DNA of 64,000 nt from Pararhizobium sp. YC-54 (GTDB taxonomy: Bacteria > Pseudomonadota > Alphaproteobacteria > Rhizobiales > Rhizobiaceae): the NCBI RefSeq assembly GCF_025847205.1, contig NZ_JAOYTH010000005.1, positions 1 through 64,000 of the forward strand, read 5' to 3'. Both the position numbers and the translations under genes were made by a program. Below the pieces are notes generated by a model. The model worked only from the letters and a program-made list of their open reading frames with translations. It did no database searches and was not told the origin of the DNA. Positions 1 to 7,950 of the stretch are shown piece after piece. Positions within the stretch are counted from its first letter, which is position 1. The number at the start of each line of letters is the position of its first letter.

Positions 1-119
1 CGCACTTGGCCTACCCTCTGCAACCCCGGCCAGCGCCGGGCAGGCCAAGCGCTGATCTACAAACCAAGGGGGTCAAAATTGGATGCCGATAAGGGGTGAA
101 CTTTGGACGCCGATTGACA
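1..119. mobile_element. Right end of an IS21-like element (partial)
   Basis: Two related blocks lie in tandem at about 69-91 and 92-119, each with a GGGGTSAAMWTTGGAYGCCGAT core, and the second ends in ATTGACA. Repeated terminal blocks ending in TGT/ACA are typical of the IS21 family. An open reading frame of 17 codons ends at a TGA at 53-55 and could be the end of the helper ATPase gene, but it is too short to assign. The rest of the element would lie left of the window. The ACA end is only 34 bp from the stop codon of the chimeric ATPase gene. Confidence 0.45.
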
Positions 120-153
120 GCAAGTGTACGCAGAATGGCGTTGTGATGGTCGG

Positions 154-3100
154 CTACCGAAGGTTTTCACCGATCGATCGATAGCACGCTTCGCTTCCTC
201 CGACGTCTACCTTGCTCATCACGTTCCATGACTGCCGATCGTAATCGAAGAACTCGATGAAGCATCGGTTGGTGTCGTAGTCGAGCCATTGCGCGGCGAG
301 CAGTCTGCTGTCCACTTGGAACTGCAGGTCGAGGTACATGTTGTCCTCGCCTCCGCGGGGGAACCTAGACGGGCGGCCGGTCCGGTTGTCTGCGACCACG
401 ACACCGGAACACCCAGTTCCGCAGCCAAACTGGATCACCGAGTAGTGTCCGGCGAAGTTTGGTCCCTGCTTCATCCCCTCCCGGATACGGGTCCTGAAGG
501 AGTTGAACTCGCGGTCCCGCTTCTTAAAATCAGGTAGGACGGTTTCACCCTTCATCCGGGCGCGGCTCGGATAGTCAGCCGGCTTGGGTTGCTGGACGCT
601 CACCACTTGTGCTGTGGCTGCAACGGCAACATTGCTCTTGGACGAGATACCGTCACAGACGTGCCATTCCATCTGGTAGCCGTACTCACCCTCCCGGCCG
701 TAGCACCAGCCGACGCTTTCGAGCTTGGCCCCGACGGCTTCGCGTCGATCGCATGCTGCCATTGTCTCAGGTGAGTTTCCGCTGCTGCCGCGACAATGGA
801 GGTTTTCCTGATGCCATCGCGACAGAAGTCGCACGGGTCGGGAAGCGCCCTTATCCGTCTCGATGACTTTCCCGGTTTCAGACACGATCTTCTCGTCGCT
901 CGGGTTCCAGACGAGCGAAAATTCGGCGGACCCAGACGAAACGCGATTACCGACATCGCGTTTGGCGTACCAGTCGACGACACCGTCAACGCGGCATGTA
1001 GACGAGCACAATACACGTTCGGAACCCGGCTTCACGGCGTAGGCCCTTGTCGGCCAGCGCGTCGCAAACTTGCGCTTCTCGTCAATGACGCCGGTCTTGG
1101 GAGTCGCCTTTCCATAGAATTCAACCACATCACCGTACGCGCGGTCCATAAATTGCAGGGCAGACGAATTCTCCATCGACCAGGCGTCGTGGTAGGCCGT
1201 CAAGAACGCCAAGGCCTTCTGCTCGCTCGTAGCGGCAGTTGGAACCACCTCAGGGGTCTTCGCAACGGGTGCGTCGCCAGTCGCCGGAACGGTCTCCGGT
1301 GAGGCCTTGCTTGTCTCAATCTGTTTCGGCAAATCGCTTATGTCACCCGAAGTCACACGGTACGAACGCATCTCGCTTGCAGTCAGATACCGCATATCGT
1401 CGCTCGGGACAGACAGACTAAGCTGGAGAAGCTTGGGATCGACGTCCATCTCGATCAGGTAGCTCAAGTCCTTCCTGAACCTATTCAGCAAAGTCGGTGT
1501 TTGAATGAAAGCAATGGAGTCTACGAAGGCTTGGTCGGCAATCTTATCGACCATATACTGTTCGGCCTTCAGGCGGATCGCTATCGAAAGGACGATCTTG
1601 TTTTCAAAGTTTGCTCCGACACCTGCCACCAGGCAATCCTCTGCTGACTGAAAAATGACGTCAGTCACTGATGTCGTTCCGTCGGCGAGTGTCTCCGCCC
1701 CACCAAAGAGGCCGTTATAAATACCGCACAGGTCATTCTGCGTGATGCTTGGCGAGTCCGTCTTCCAATGCAAGAGTGACGTAAGCCTGATATAATCGGC
1801 GTGCTCCTCGCCCTTCGTGAACTCCAGCAGATTGCGCATAAACGGTATTGATGCGATGCGCTTCTTGCCATCCGCAAAGAAGTTTTTCTTCCAGTCATTG
1901 ATGAAGACATTGTCGATGCCGATGGCCTGATTGAGCGCAATACCGGTAGCGCTCTTGGCGACCATCAGGCAATTTCCGTAACCCACAAACCTTCCCTTCA
2001 CCGTTCGAAAGAAGTCGAAGTTGTGCGTCAGGATGATCTGCCGAAAGTTGTCACCGTCTGCAACATCCTTCAGGTACTGAATGATCGCGTATTTGTTCTT
2101 GTAGTCGAACGAGTCCGCGATGTCGTCAACGATCACCAGTGTTTTTATTCCAGCCTTTTGCCGTGCTTGGATCTCGAAGATTATGTTGAGGATATAAAGG
2201 GCTTTCTTTTCTCCTGTGCTCAGTGCGGCCATTAGCGCAGAACGATCTATGCTTGCCGAGTCCACACCATCCTCGAACGTAAAGCCGAGACTCAGCATGG
2301 GCTCCTGCCCAAGCACGACTTCGGTCCGGTTCTTAGCGACCAGTTTGAAGGGAACGAAGAATCGGTCATTGAAGATCTCGATGACCTCCTCCCATTGGGT
2401 CCGTTCTTTACCCGCTTCGACTTCAATTTCAGCGCGCCGCTTCTGTGCAGCCCGATATTTTTCGACGACGTCGGTGTACTTGTCTACGTGGGTCTTCAGA
2501 TAGGACTTCCAGACTTCTTCGCGGAACCCCGCCATGTTTTCTAGGAAGGGCAGGATGTCCTCGTGTTCCGAGAGGTACGCGTCGAAGGTGCGCATGCCGG
2601 CATTCTTCTGGAGCAAATTTTCAACCTCCGAAAACCTCTTGCGAAGCTCGGCATCCTCGCTGATTGCTTCCTTTTCCTTGGCAATCAGTTCCTCCAATTC
2701 CTGACGGGTAGTAATTTCCTTCGGTGCGTCGGAGTAAAGGCGAATCGAGTGTTTTGCTTTGAAAAAACCGTTGTCGGCCAAGCTTTTTGCGATCGCGCCT
2801 GCATTATAGTAGTTGAAAACCCCCTTCTTGAAGTAAACGGACGCGGCAAGCAGTTCGTTGTACTTCTCAATGTAGTCTTTGATTACTGACCTGACGTCGG
2901 GCGTTGCAAGGAACTCAACCGCCTTGTCATCGAAAAGGATATCGTATTTCAGGTCGGCAAAAGGCGCGTCTTTCTGATCCTTCAGTTCCTCGTCGATCCG
3001 CAGGAGCGCCTTAAAAAACTGGTTGTCGCTCGTCGTAAACGTTCCAGAAATTTCCTTTTCTAAGTCCTTTTTCGACCCAGACTGTTTTTTCAGAGCCTTT

Positions 3101-3480
3101 AAAAGCGCTTCCTTGGCCTCCTCGGTCGCGAGGTGCAGTTGCTCATACTCAAGGCGCAAGGTCGAATTGACGAGCAGCGTTGAGGTTTTTTCGGTGTGGC
3201 CAAAGACCTCGTCATAGGGCTGAACGACCAGAACACTTTCCGCGCCGACTGCATTCCCCGTTTCATCAATTATCGAACGTTTTCCCACTCGCGTCGGGAA
3301 GATGCGGTCACCGGATTGACGGCCGCTCGCGACATCTTGGAATGTTTTGGCGAATGATGTCTTCATTGCCCCGTTTGGAGCGTAGATCGCGTATGCCTTA
3401 GATTTCTTGCTGAAGTCGAATGACGCCTTCAGAGATTTTATCCCGTAGCAGTGTTCAAGATCGACTTCGAGTCTATCCAT
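154..3480 (-). CDS. Chimeric AAA_13-type ATPase fused to the tail of a secreted rhizobial protein
   Basis: 1108 residues from the ATG at 3480, which follows AGGGGGA; an in-frame ATG at 3519 has no good ribosome site. Residues about 1-665 form an SMC/ABC-like ATPase: Walker A with GAMKTS (about 37-42), a long charged coiled-coil region, an LSTGE signature (about 420-424), Walker B ending in VDD (about 449-453) and a THN switch (about 485-487). This resembles the AAA_13 domain of RloC/PrrC-like proteins, but no zinc hook or nuclease motif was found. From about residue 671 the sequence changes to the tail of a rhizobial envelope protein family: the end of a ClpP-like (COG3904-like) domain, an NTF2-like segment, a Cys-rich CRG/GWCYG segment and a GCGTGC C-terminal domain. 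No signal peptide remains. The ATPase lacks its usual C-terminal end. The frame is intact across the join, so this is either a real deletion fusion or an assembly chimera. Confidence 0.75.
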   Translation of the reverse strand: MDRLEVDLEHCYGIKSLKASFDFSKKSKAYAIYAPNGAMKTSFAKTFQDVASGRQSGDRIFPTRVGKRSIIDETGNAVGAESVLVVQPYDEVFGHTEKTSTLLVNSTLRLEYEQLHLATEEAKEALLKALKKQSGSKKDLEKEISGTFTTSDNQFFKALLRIDEELKDQKDAPFADLKYDILFDDKAVEFLATPDVRSVIKDYIEKYNELLAASVYFKKGVFNYYNAGAIAKSLADNGFFKAKHSIRLYSDAPKEITTRQELEELIAKEKEAISEDAELRKRFSEVENLLQKNAGMRTFDAYLSEHEDILPFLENMAGFREEVWKSYLKTHVDKYTDVVEKYRAAQKRRAEIEVEAGKERTQWEEVIEIFNDRFFVPFKLVAKNRTEVVLGQEPMLSLGFTFEDGVDSASIDRSALMAALSTGEKKALYILNIIFEIQARQKAGIKTLVIVDDIADSFDYKNKYAIIQYLKDVADGDNFRQIILTHNFDFFRTVKGRFVGYGNCLMVAKSATGIALNQAIGIDNVFINDWKKNFFADGKKRIASIPFMRNLLEFTKGEEHADYIRLTSLLHWKTDSPSITQNDLCGIYNGLFGGAETLADGTTSVTDVIFQSAEDCLVAGVGANFENKIVLSIAIRLKAEQYMVDKIADQAFVDSIAFIQTPTLLNRFRKDLSYLIEMDVDPKLLQLSLSVPSDDMRYLTASEMRSYRVTSGDISDLPKQIETSKASPETVPATGDAPVAKTPEVVPTAATSEQKALAFLTAYHDAWSMENSSALQFMDRAYGDVVEFYGKATPKTGVIDEKRKFATRWPTRAYAVKPGSERVLCSSTCRVDGVVDWYAKRDVGNRVSSGSAEFSLVWNPSDEKIVSETGKVIETDKGASRPVRLLSRWHQENLHCRGSSGNSPETMAACDRREAVGAKLESVGWCYGREGEYGYQMEWHVCDGISSKSNVAVAATAQVVSVQQPKPADYPSRARMKGETVLPDFKKRDREFNSFRTRIREGMKQGPNFAGHYSVIQFGCGTGCSGVVVADNRTGRPSRFPRGGEDNMYLDLQFQVDSRLLAAQWLDYDTNRCFIEFFDYDRQSWNVMSKVDVGGSEACYRSIGENLR

Positions 3481-3724
3481 ACGTCCCCCTAATCTTTCCC
3501 GAAAGCTGTCCCAGTACATTAATCAATGCCGCTCATGCGGCAGCACAATTGTGACGTCGCCCACAGAAATCTCCGGCGAGATGAACGGGCCAGCCGCATA
3601 CGACCGCCACGATTGGAGGTCGACGTAAGCTGTCTGACTGCTTGTGGTTCAAATCGGTCACTTATTCGAACCGATCAGATGTCCGCTTTCGGGGCGCGAC
3701 TAGGATAGACGCGATGACCGGAAT

Positions 3725-4100
3725 GGGGGCGCATACCTGCCGCGCGCCTTATGGCGGCGTCATCGCAACCGTGAGGTCCGAAAGCGGAAATTATTTCCGC
3801 CAACCCCGCCGGTTGACTGATGCCCAAAGCCAGGGCACAAAGATGGCATCCACGGTCGCTCACGGCAGGAAAAGATAGGGAAAACAAGGGCGATTTCGCT
3901 AAGTCATTGAAATCATGTGAGAATGCAAGGTCCCCAGGCAGGCGAATTTTATGCCTGTAGACCCCGCCTTTAGGTAGGCAAATATCCTGACGAAAAATGT
4001 AATTTTTCAGCTACTTACCGACTTTTTGCAGCAGGCGGCTCAGCGATTTCGTAGAACCGAAAACAAAATTCATAGCCGCACGAAAACTGGCTGGGGACCC
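3725..4100 (+). repeat. Dispersed repeat, copy A
   Basis: The first 200 bp (3725-3924) are identical to copy D at 42988-43187. The block contains a GCGGAAA/TTTCCGC hairpin and a nested hairpin with GATGCC/GGCATC arms, then GGTCCCCAG near 3931. The second half ends in GGCTGGGGACCC (4089-4100), so the part between these two 9-bp complementary ends is about 155 bp. This gap between two minus-strand genes has no convincing coding sequence. A GGTTCGAATCCC string near 4172 on the minus strand does not fold as a tRNA. Confidence 0.8.
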
Positions 4101-4261
4101 AATTGTTACGTTAGCGATCATTCCGTTGTCCGCTTCGCGCCGAACGCGAACCAACAGATCTTCGCTTGATGGGATTCGAACCGCGCGCTCCTTACGCAAG
4201 TATTCTACTTGTTATCTCGTTTCTGGTTGGGAAATTCGGTCGGACACGACGGTACGCGCGC

Positions 4262-5284
4262 TTAACCATCCGAACTTTGAGCCTCCAGCATCGCGGCCGC
4301 CTTCGTATATCCGCCGCCCATGCCGTCCAGGAAATGAAGGTGGGAAGCGCGATTGCCAGAGGGCACTAAGCAGGTCATCAGAGCGTGGGACTGCCGATGC
4401 AGACCAAAGCTGATTTCCCCGCGATCCCTGGCTGCGACGAGAAGTGCCTCAACCTTGCGGATCTGTGCTGTCGTGCAGTCCAACGTCAAACGCAACACAT
4501 CGTCGTACCTGCGATAGTCCGAATTCGAAACAACGTCGGACCAGCCCCTGCCACCGAGGTAGTCTGCGACTTCAGTCGTGATGGCGATATCGTCCGGCAC
4601 GGGGCGCGAACGTCCCTCGCCCGCTTCAAGAATTGCGAGTATCTGTCGCGCAAGAATTGCAAAGTGCTGTGATTGGCTATGATTGCTGGGTTCAACGAGA
4701 AGAGAGAGGATCTCTCCGCGTTGGCTAGGGATCGGTGCCCATTCACAGGTCAGTCCCGTCAGGTCCGGCGGCGTGCTTGATGGGCTCGGCGAGATTGTAT
4801 ATTTCCCCGCCTTTATCTGTCGATCAGCCCAGTTCAGGCCGCCTCCAGCGAACATCGCATAGGTGGCAGCGTCGGACGCGGCAAACTGGGCCGTCTTCAC
4901 ATCGCTTCCACTTGCCCGTATTTCCCTCACCGAGACCAGCCCGGCACGCAGGCCAAGTTGGAGAACGTCTCGGGCGTATGCCGTAGTCTGCTGGAGAACA
5001 GTCGTCGCGGATGCCAGTTGGCCGGGATGGACGGCGAACGCTGCACCGTCGCCGCGAAAGACGAATGGAAAGTCGAAACTGTTCCATGCATTCCCAAGGG
5101 CGGCGATAGCGGATGCACCCGCATAATTGACATCCTTGTAGCGACCCAAAGCGATCGCCGAGGTTGAATCGATAACATCGGTTATTCCGACGAACCAGTC
5201 ATCCGGCAATGGTTGGTAGAGATCGGTGTCAAGCAGGTCGGCGAAGTCACGGTATGCGGCACGTTGCGTGTCGAACTTCAACAT
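4262..5284 (-). CDS. DUF3095 family protein, cyclase-like fold
   Basis: 340 residues with GGAGG nine bases before the ATG. The N-terminal half has ITDVIDST (about 34-41), GRYKDVN (48-53) and a PFVFRGDG block ending near residue 80; these are hallmarks of DUF3095. The acidic residue after the first strand and the GDG turn resemble class III nucleotide cyclases, so a nucleotide-binding or signalling role is possible but not shown. No membrane segment or partner domain is visible. It lies alone, between repeat copy A and the peroxide cassette. The biochemical function of the family is not known to me. Confidence 0.75.
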   Translation of the reverse strand: MLKFDTQRAAYRDFADLLDTDLYQPLPDDWFVGITDVIDSTSAIALGRYKDVNYAGASAIAALGNAWNSFDFPFVFRGDGAAFAVHPGQLASATTVLQQTTAYARDVLQLGLRAGLVSVREIRASGSDVKTAQFAASDAATYAMFAGGGLNWADRQIKAGKYTISPSPSSTPPDLTGLTCEWAPIPSQRGEILSLLVEPSNHSQSQHFAILARQILAILEAGEGRSRPVPDDIAITTEVADYLGGRGWSDVVSNSDYRRYDDVLRLTLDCTTAQIRKVEALLVAARDRGEISFGLHRQSHALMTCLVPSGNRASHLHFLDGMGGGYTKAAAMLEAQSSDG

Positions 5285-5384
5285 TGGATTGCCTCCGGGT
5301 TTCTCGCACTGCTTTTGTGATCGATAGCGCCAAAATATTTGCCGGGTCTGCCCGCCATGTGCGGGCAGGCCCGAGAGATTGTGC

Positions 5385-5780
5385 TCAGACGAGGTTGGTC
5401 ACAATGTTGACGTTGCCGTGCGTTGCCTTGGAGTACGGGCAAATGCTGTGCGCGGCATCGAGCAGTTCGCGAGCGATCCCAGGATCGACGCCGGGCACGC
5501 TGACATTGAAACGGGCGCTCAGGAAGTAATTGCCGTCATCGACGTTCAGATCGATCTCGGCATCGACCGCTATCCCGGCCGGGAGCTTGATCTGCTTCTG
5601 GGAGGCGGCAACTTCGATGGCACCCATGTAGCAGGCCGACCAGGCGGCACCGAAGAGGTTTTCGGCAGCCGGATGCGGCTGCTTCATCTTGACGTCGAGA
5701 AAGCCGTCGCTGCTGCGGGCTCCACCGTCGCGGCCGTTGGTGTTGTGCGTCTTGCCAGTAAAGAGAACCTTGTGGGTCAT
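5385..5780 (-). CDS. ohr: Organic hydroperoxide resistance protein (OsmC/Ohr family)
   Basis: 131 residues, slightly shorter than usual for Ohr. Both catalytic cysteines are present: Cys50 in AAWSACYMGA and Cys114 in SICPYSKATHGN. Ohr enzymes are cytoplasmic dimers that reduce organic hydroperoxides with a dithiol mechanism, usually recycled by lipoylated proteins. The ATG at 5780 follows AGGACAGGAAA. The gene is divergent from the epoxide hydrolase, and the two share an inverted promoter module. No OhrR-type MarR regulator lies nearby; the wHTH-ATPase protein downstream of the paralogue is the local candidate regulator. Confidence 0.92.
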   Translation of the reverse strand: MTHKVLFTGKTHNTNGRDGGARSSDGFLDVKMKQPHPAAENLFGAAWSACYMGAIEVAASQKQIKLPAGIAVDAEIDLNVDDGNYFLSARFNVSVPGVDPGIARELLDAAHSICPYSKATHGNVNIVTNLV

Positions 5781-5811
5781 AGCGAATTTCCTGTCCTAGG
5801 TTTTGATGATT

Positions 5812-6085
5812 GAGCGTCTGCACCCTGTGCTGATCCAAGAGATACGCCGACGGGACAGGAACCGCACGTTAGGCGTTGTTAGACGTCAATAGCTGCGATT
5901 AACGAGGTCCTTGAACAATTTTGGCTGCGAGCATTCAAACGCTGCTCACACCATGCTTTCCAGGCGACTGGCGACGTTTCCCCCGATGAGCATCGGGCCA
6001 CTATCATCATCTAACAACGCCTAACGTGTGCATTCGACGACCTCGGCGTACCTCTTGGAGCAGCACAGGGGTGCAGACGATCAAC
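5812..6085. promoter_or_regulatory. Inverted duplicate promoter/operator module between ohr and the epoxide hydrolase
   Basis: A perfect 19-bp inverted repeat, TCTAACAACGCCTAACGTG on the plus strand at 6010-6028 and its complement at 5865-5883, faces each gene. Each arm contains two CTAAC half-sites. On both sides a non-conserved 14-base spacer follows, then a second conserved block (TCGGCGTAYCTCTTGGA, CAGCACAGGG, TGCAGACG) that runs to just before the ribosome site. The arms sit about 81-85 bases before the two start codons. The pattern suggests one regulator controls both genes from two copies of the same promoter. Confidence 0.75.
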
Positions 6086-6109
6086 CCAATGTTTCCGAGG
6101 AGAATGATC

Positions 6110-7417
6110 ATGACCGCAATCAAGACTGACGTTATCAACGAGGACCGCCGGCGCCTGCTGGGTGCCGCAGCATCCGGGATCGCCGCCCTGGGTATCGTGA
6201 GTTTGCTTCCCACATATTCGAGGGCAGCGACGGGATCCGATACCATCCGCCCCTTCCGGGTCAACATTCCCGAAGCGGATCTCGATGACCTTCGCAACCG
6301 CCTCGCCCGCACGCGGCTGCCCGAAAAAGAGACCGTTGGCGACTTTACCCAAGGGGTACCGCTGAAGACGACCAGGCAGTTGCTGGATCACTGGCAGAAC
6401 AAATATGACTGGCGCAAGGTCGAGGCTCGGATCAACGCCGTGCCGAATTTCATCACCGAGATCGACGGGCTGGACATCCATTTCATCCACGTCCGCTCCA
6501 GGCACGAAAACGCCCTGCCCCTGATCGTGACGCACGGATGGCCCGGTTCGATCATCGAGCAGTTGAAGATCATCGGCCCGCTCACTGACCCGACAGCCCA
6601 TGGCGGCAGCGCCTCGGATGCATTCCACATCGTCATCCCGTCGATGCCGGGCTACGGCTTCTCCGGAAAGCCCGAAGCGACGGGATGGGGACCGGAACGC
6701 ATCGCAACCGCCTGGACCACCCTGATGCGACGCCTGGGCTACACCCAGTTTGTCGCCCAAGGAGGCGATTGGGGCGCGGTCGTGACCGACATGATCGGCG
6801 TGCAGGCTCCCCCGGAACTGCTCGGCATCCATACCAACATGCCGGGCGCGATTCCCGACGCCATCAATAACGCAGCCTTCGCCGGGGCGCCGGCCCCGGC
6901 AAATCTCTCGGATGAAGAAAAACACTCGTACGATCAGCTTGTCTTCTTCTACAAGCATGTCTCCTACGCATTTCTGATGGGAACCCGTCCGCAGACCCTC
7001 ACCGGGTTGACGGACTCTCCGATCGCTCTTGCGACCTACATGCTCGATCACGACGGGGCGAGCCTGGAAATGATCGCCCGATCGTTCGACGGCCAGGATG
7101 AGGGCCTCAGCCCTGACGATGTACTCGACAACGTGACGTTGTTCTGGCTGACAAACACCGGCGTATCGGCTGCGCGCCTTTACTGGGAGAACAAGCTGGC
7201 ATTCTTCGCTCCGAAGGGCGTCAAAGTGCCTGTCGCGGTCAGCGTCTTCCCGGACGAACTCTACCAGACACCGCGTGCCTGGGCCGAAAAGGCGTACCCA
7301 AATCTCGTGCACTACAACAAGCTTCCCAAGGGTGGACACTTCGCAGCGTGGGAGCAGCCGAAGCTTTTCACCGACGAGGTACGCGCTGGCTTCCGCAGCC
7401 TTCGCAAATCCGGCTGA
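6110..7417 (+). CDS. Tat-exported epoxide hydrolase (alpha/beta hydrolase, EHN domain)
   Basis: 435 residues. The ATG at 6110 follows GAGGAGA by a better distance than the ATG at 6104. The N-terminus has a twin-arginine motif (RRRLLG, about 13-18) and a hydrophobic stretch, so export in folded form is expected. An epoxide hydrolase N-terminal domain precedes the alpha/beta core. HGWPGS (142-147) is the oxyanion-hole motif, Asp220 in GGDWG is the nucleophile and His410 in GGHFAAWE the likely catalytic base. The family opens epoxides to diols, but the substrate cannot be read from the sequence. It lies between two OsmC/Ohr genes and may be cotranscribed with the second. Confidence 0.88.
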   Translation: MTAIKTDVINEDRRRLLGAAASGIAALGIVSLLPTYSRAATGSDTIRPFRVNIPEADLDDLRNRLARTRLPEKETVGDFTQGVPLKTTRQLLDHWQNKYDWRKVEARINAVPNFITEIDGLDIHFIHVRSRHENALPLIVTHGWPGSIIEQLKIIGPLTDPTAHGGSASDAFHIVIPSMPGYGFSGKPEATGWGPERIATAWTTLMRRLGYTQFVAQGGDWGAVVTDMIGVQAPPELLGIHTNMPGAIPDAINNAAFAGAPAPANLSDEEKHSYDQLVFFYKHVSYAFLMGTRPQTLTGLTDSPIALATYMLDHDGASLEMIARSFDGQDEGLSPDDVLDNVTLFWLTNTGVSAARLYWENKLAFFAPKGVKVPVAVSVFPDELYQTPRAWAEKAYPNLVHYNKLPKGGHFAAWEQPKLFTDEVRAGFRSLRKSG

Positions 7418-7495
7418 ACATAGGCTGAAGCCTCGGCGCGTGCACTGCACGCGCCGATTTCTCCAACGGGCGCTCGACGCTCAAGAGACAATTCC

Positions 7496-7915
7496 ATGAA
7501 CAAGACCATGCATCTGATCTACACGGCCACCACCGAAACCACCGGTGGACGCGACCACGGCGTCGCCCGCAGCACGGATGGTGTTCTCGACATCAGGCTC
7601 TCGGATCCCGGTTCGACCCGCCGTGGGACTAATCCCGAACAGCTCATGGCAGCGGGATGGTCGACGAGCTTCGCAAGCTCTTTGGCACAGGTCGCTCGCG
7701 AGACTGCAGTGCCTCTGTCCGCCAACGTCAGGATCCATACCGAAGTGGATCTTTCGTCAGACGACGATGAATTTGTCATCGGCGTTAGGCTTATCATCCA
7801 ACTTCCCGGTGTGGGACGCGACGTCGCTTCGATGTTGATCGAAGAGGCACGGCGGATCTGTCCCTTTTCGAAGGCTACACAGGGCAATGTCGAGGTCGCT
7901 ATTACGATCGTGTGA
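7496..7915 (+). CDS. OsmC/Ohr paralogue lacking the peroxidatic cysteine
   Basis: 139 residues with the overall Ohr pattern, including NPEQLMAAGW and the second cysteine (Cys122 in RICPFSKATQGN). Where Ohr has Cys in AGYSACF, this protein has Ser58 (AGC at 7667-7669). A normal hydroperoxide reductase cycle should therefore not be possible. It could be a binding or sensor-like variant, use serine differently, or be decaying. It starts 78 bp after the epoxide hydrolase on the same strand and precedes the wHTH-ATPase regulator, so it probably belongs to the same transcription unit. Confidence 0.85.
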   Translation: MNKTMHLIYTATTETTGGRDHGVARSTDGVLDIRLSDPGSTRRGTNPEQLMAAGWSTSFASSLAQVARETAVPLSANVRIHTEVDLSSDDDEFVIGVRLIIQLPGVGRDVASMLIEEARRICPFSKATQGNVEVAITIV

Positions 7916-7950
7916 ACGAACGGACGGTTGGGAACAGCCAATAGTCCACA

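Noticed and set aside
4160..4240. GGTTCGAATCCC on the minus strand, as in a tRNA T-arm
   Set aside because: Only two base pairs form in the T-stem and no acceptor or anticodon arm can be built, so it is not a tRNA.
6011..7450. Long open frame opposite the epoxide hydrolase
   Set aside because: It has no family pattern or ribosome site and is explained by high GC third positions of the real gene.
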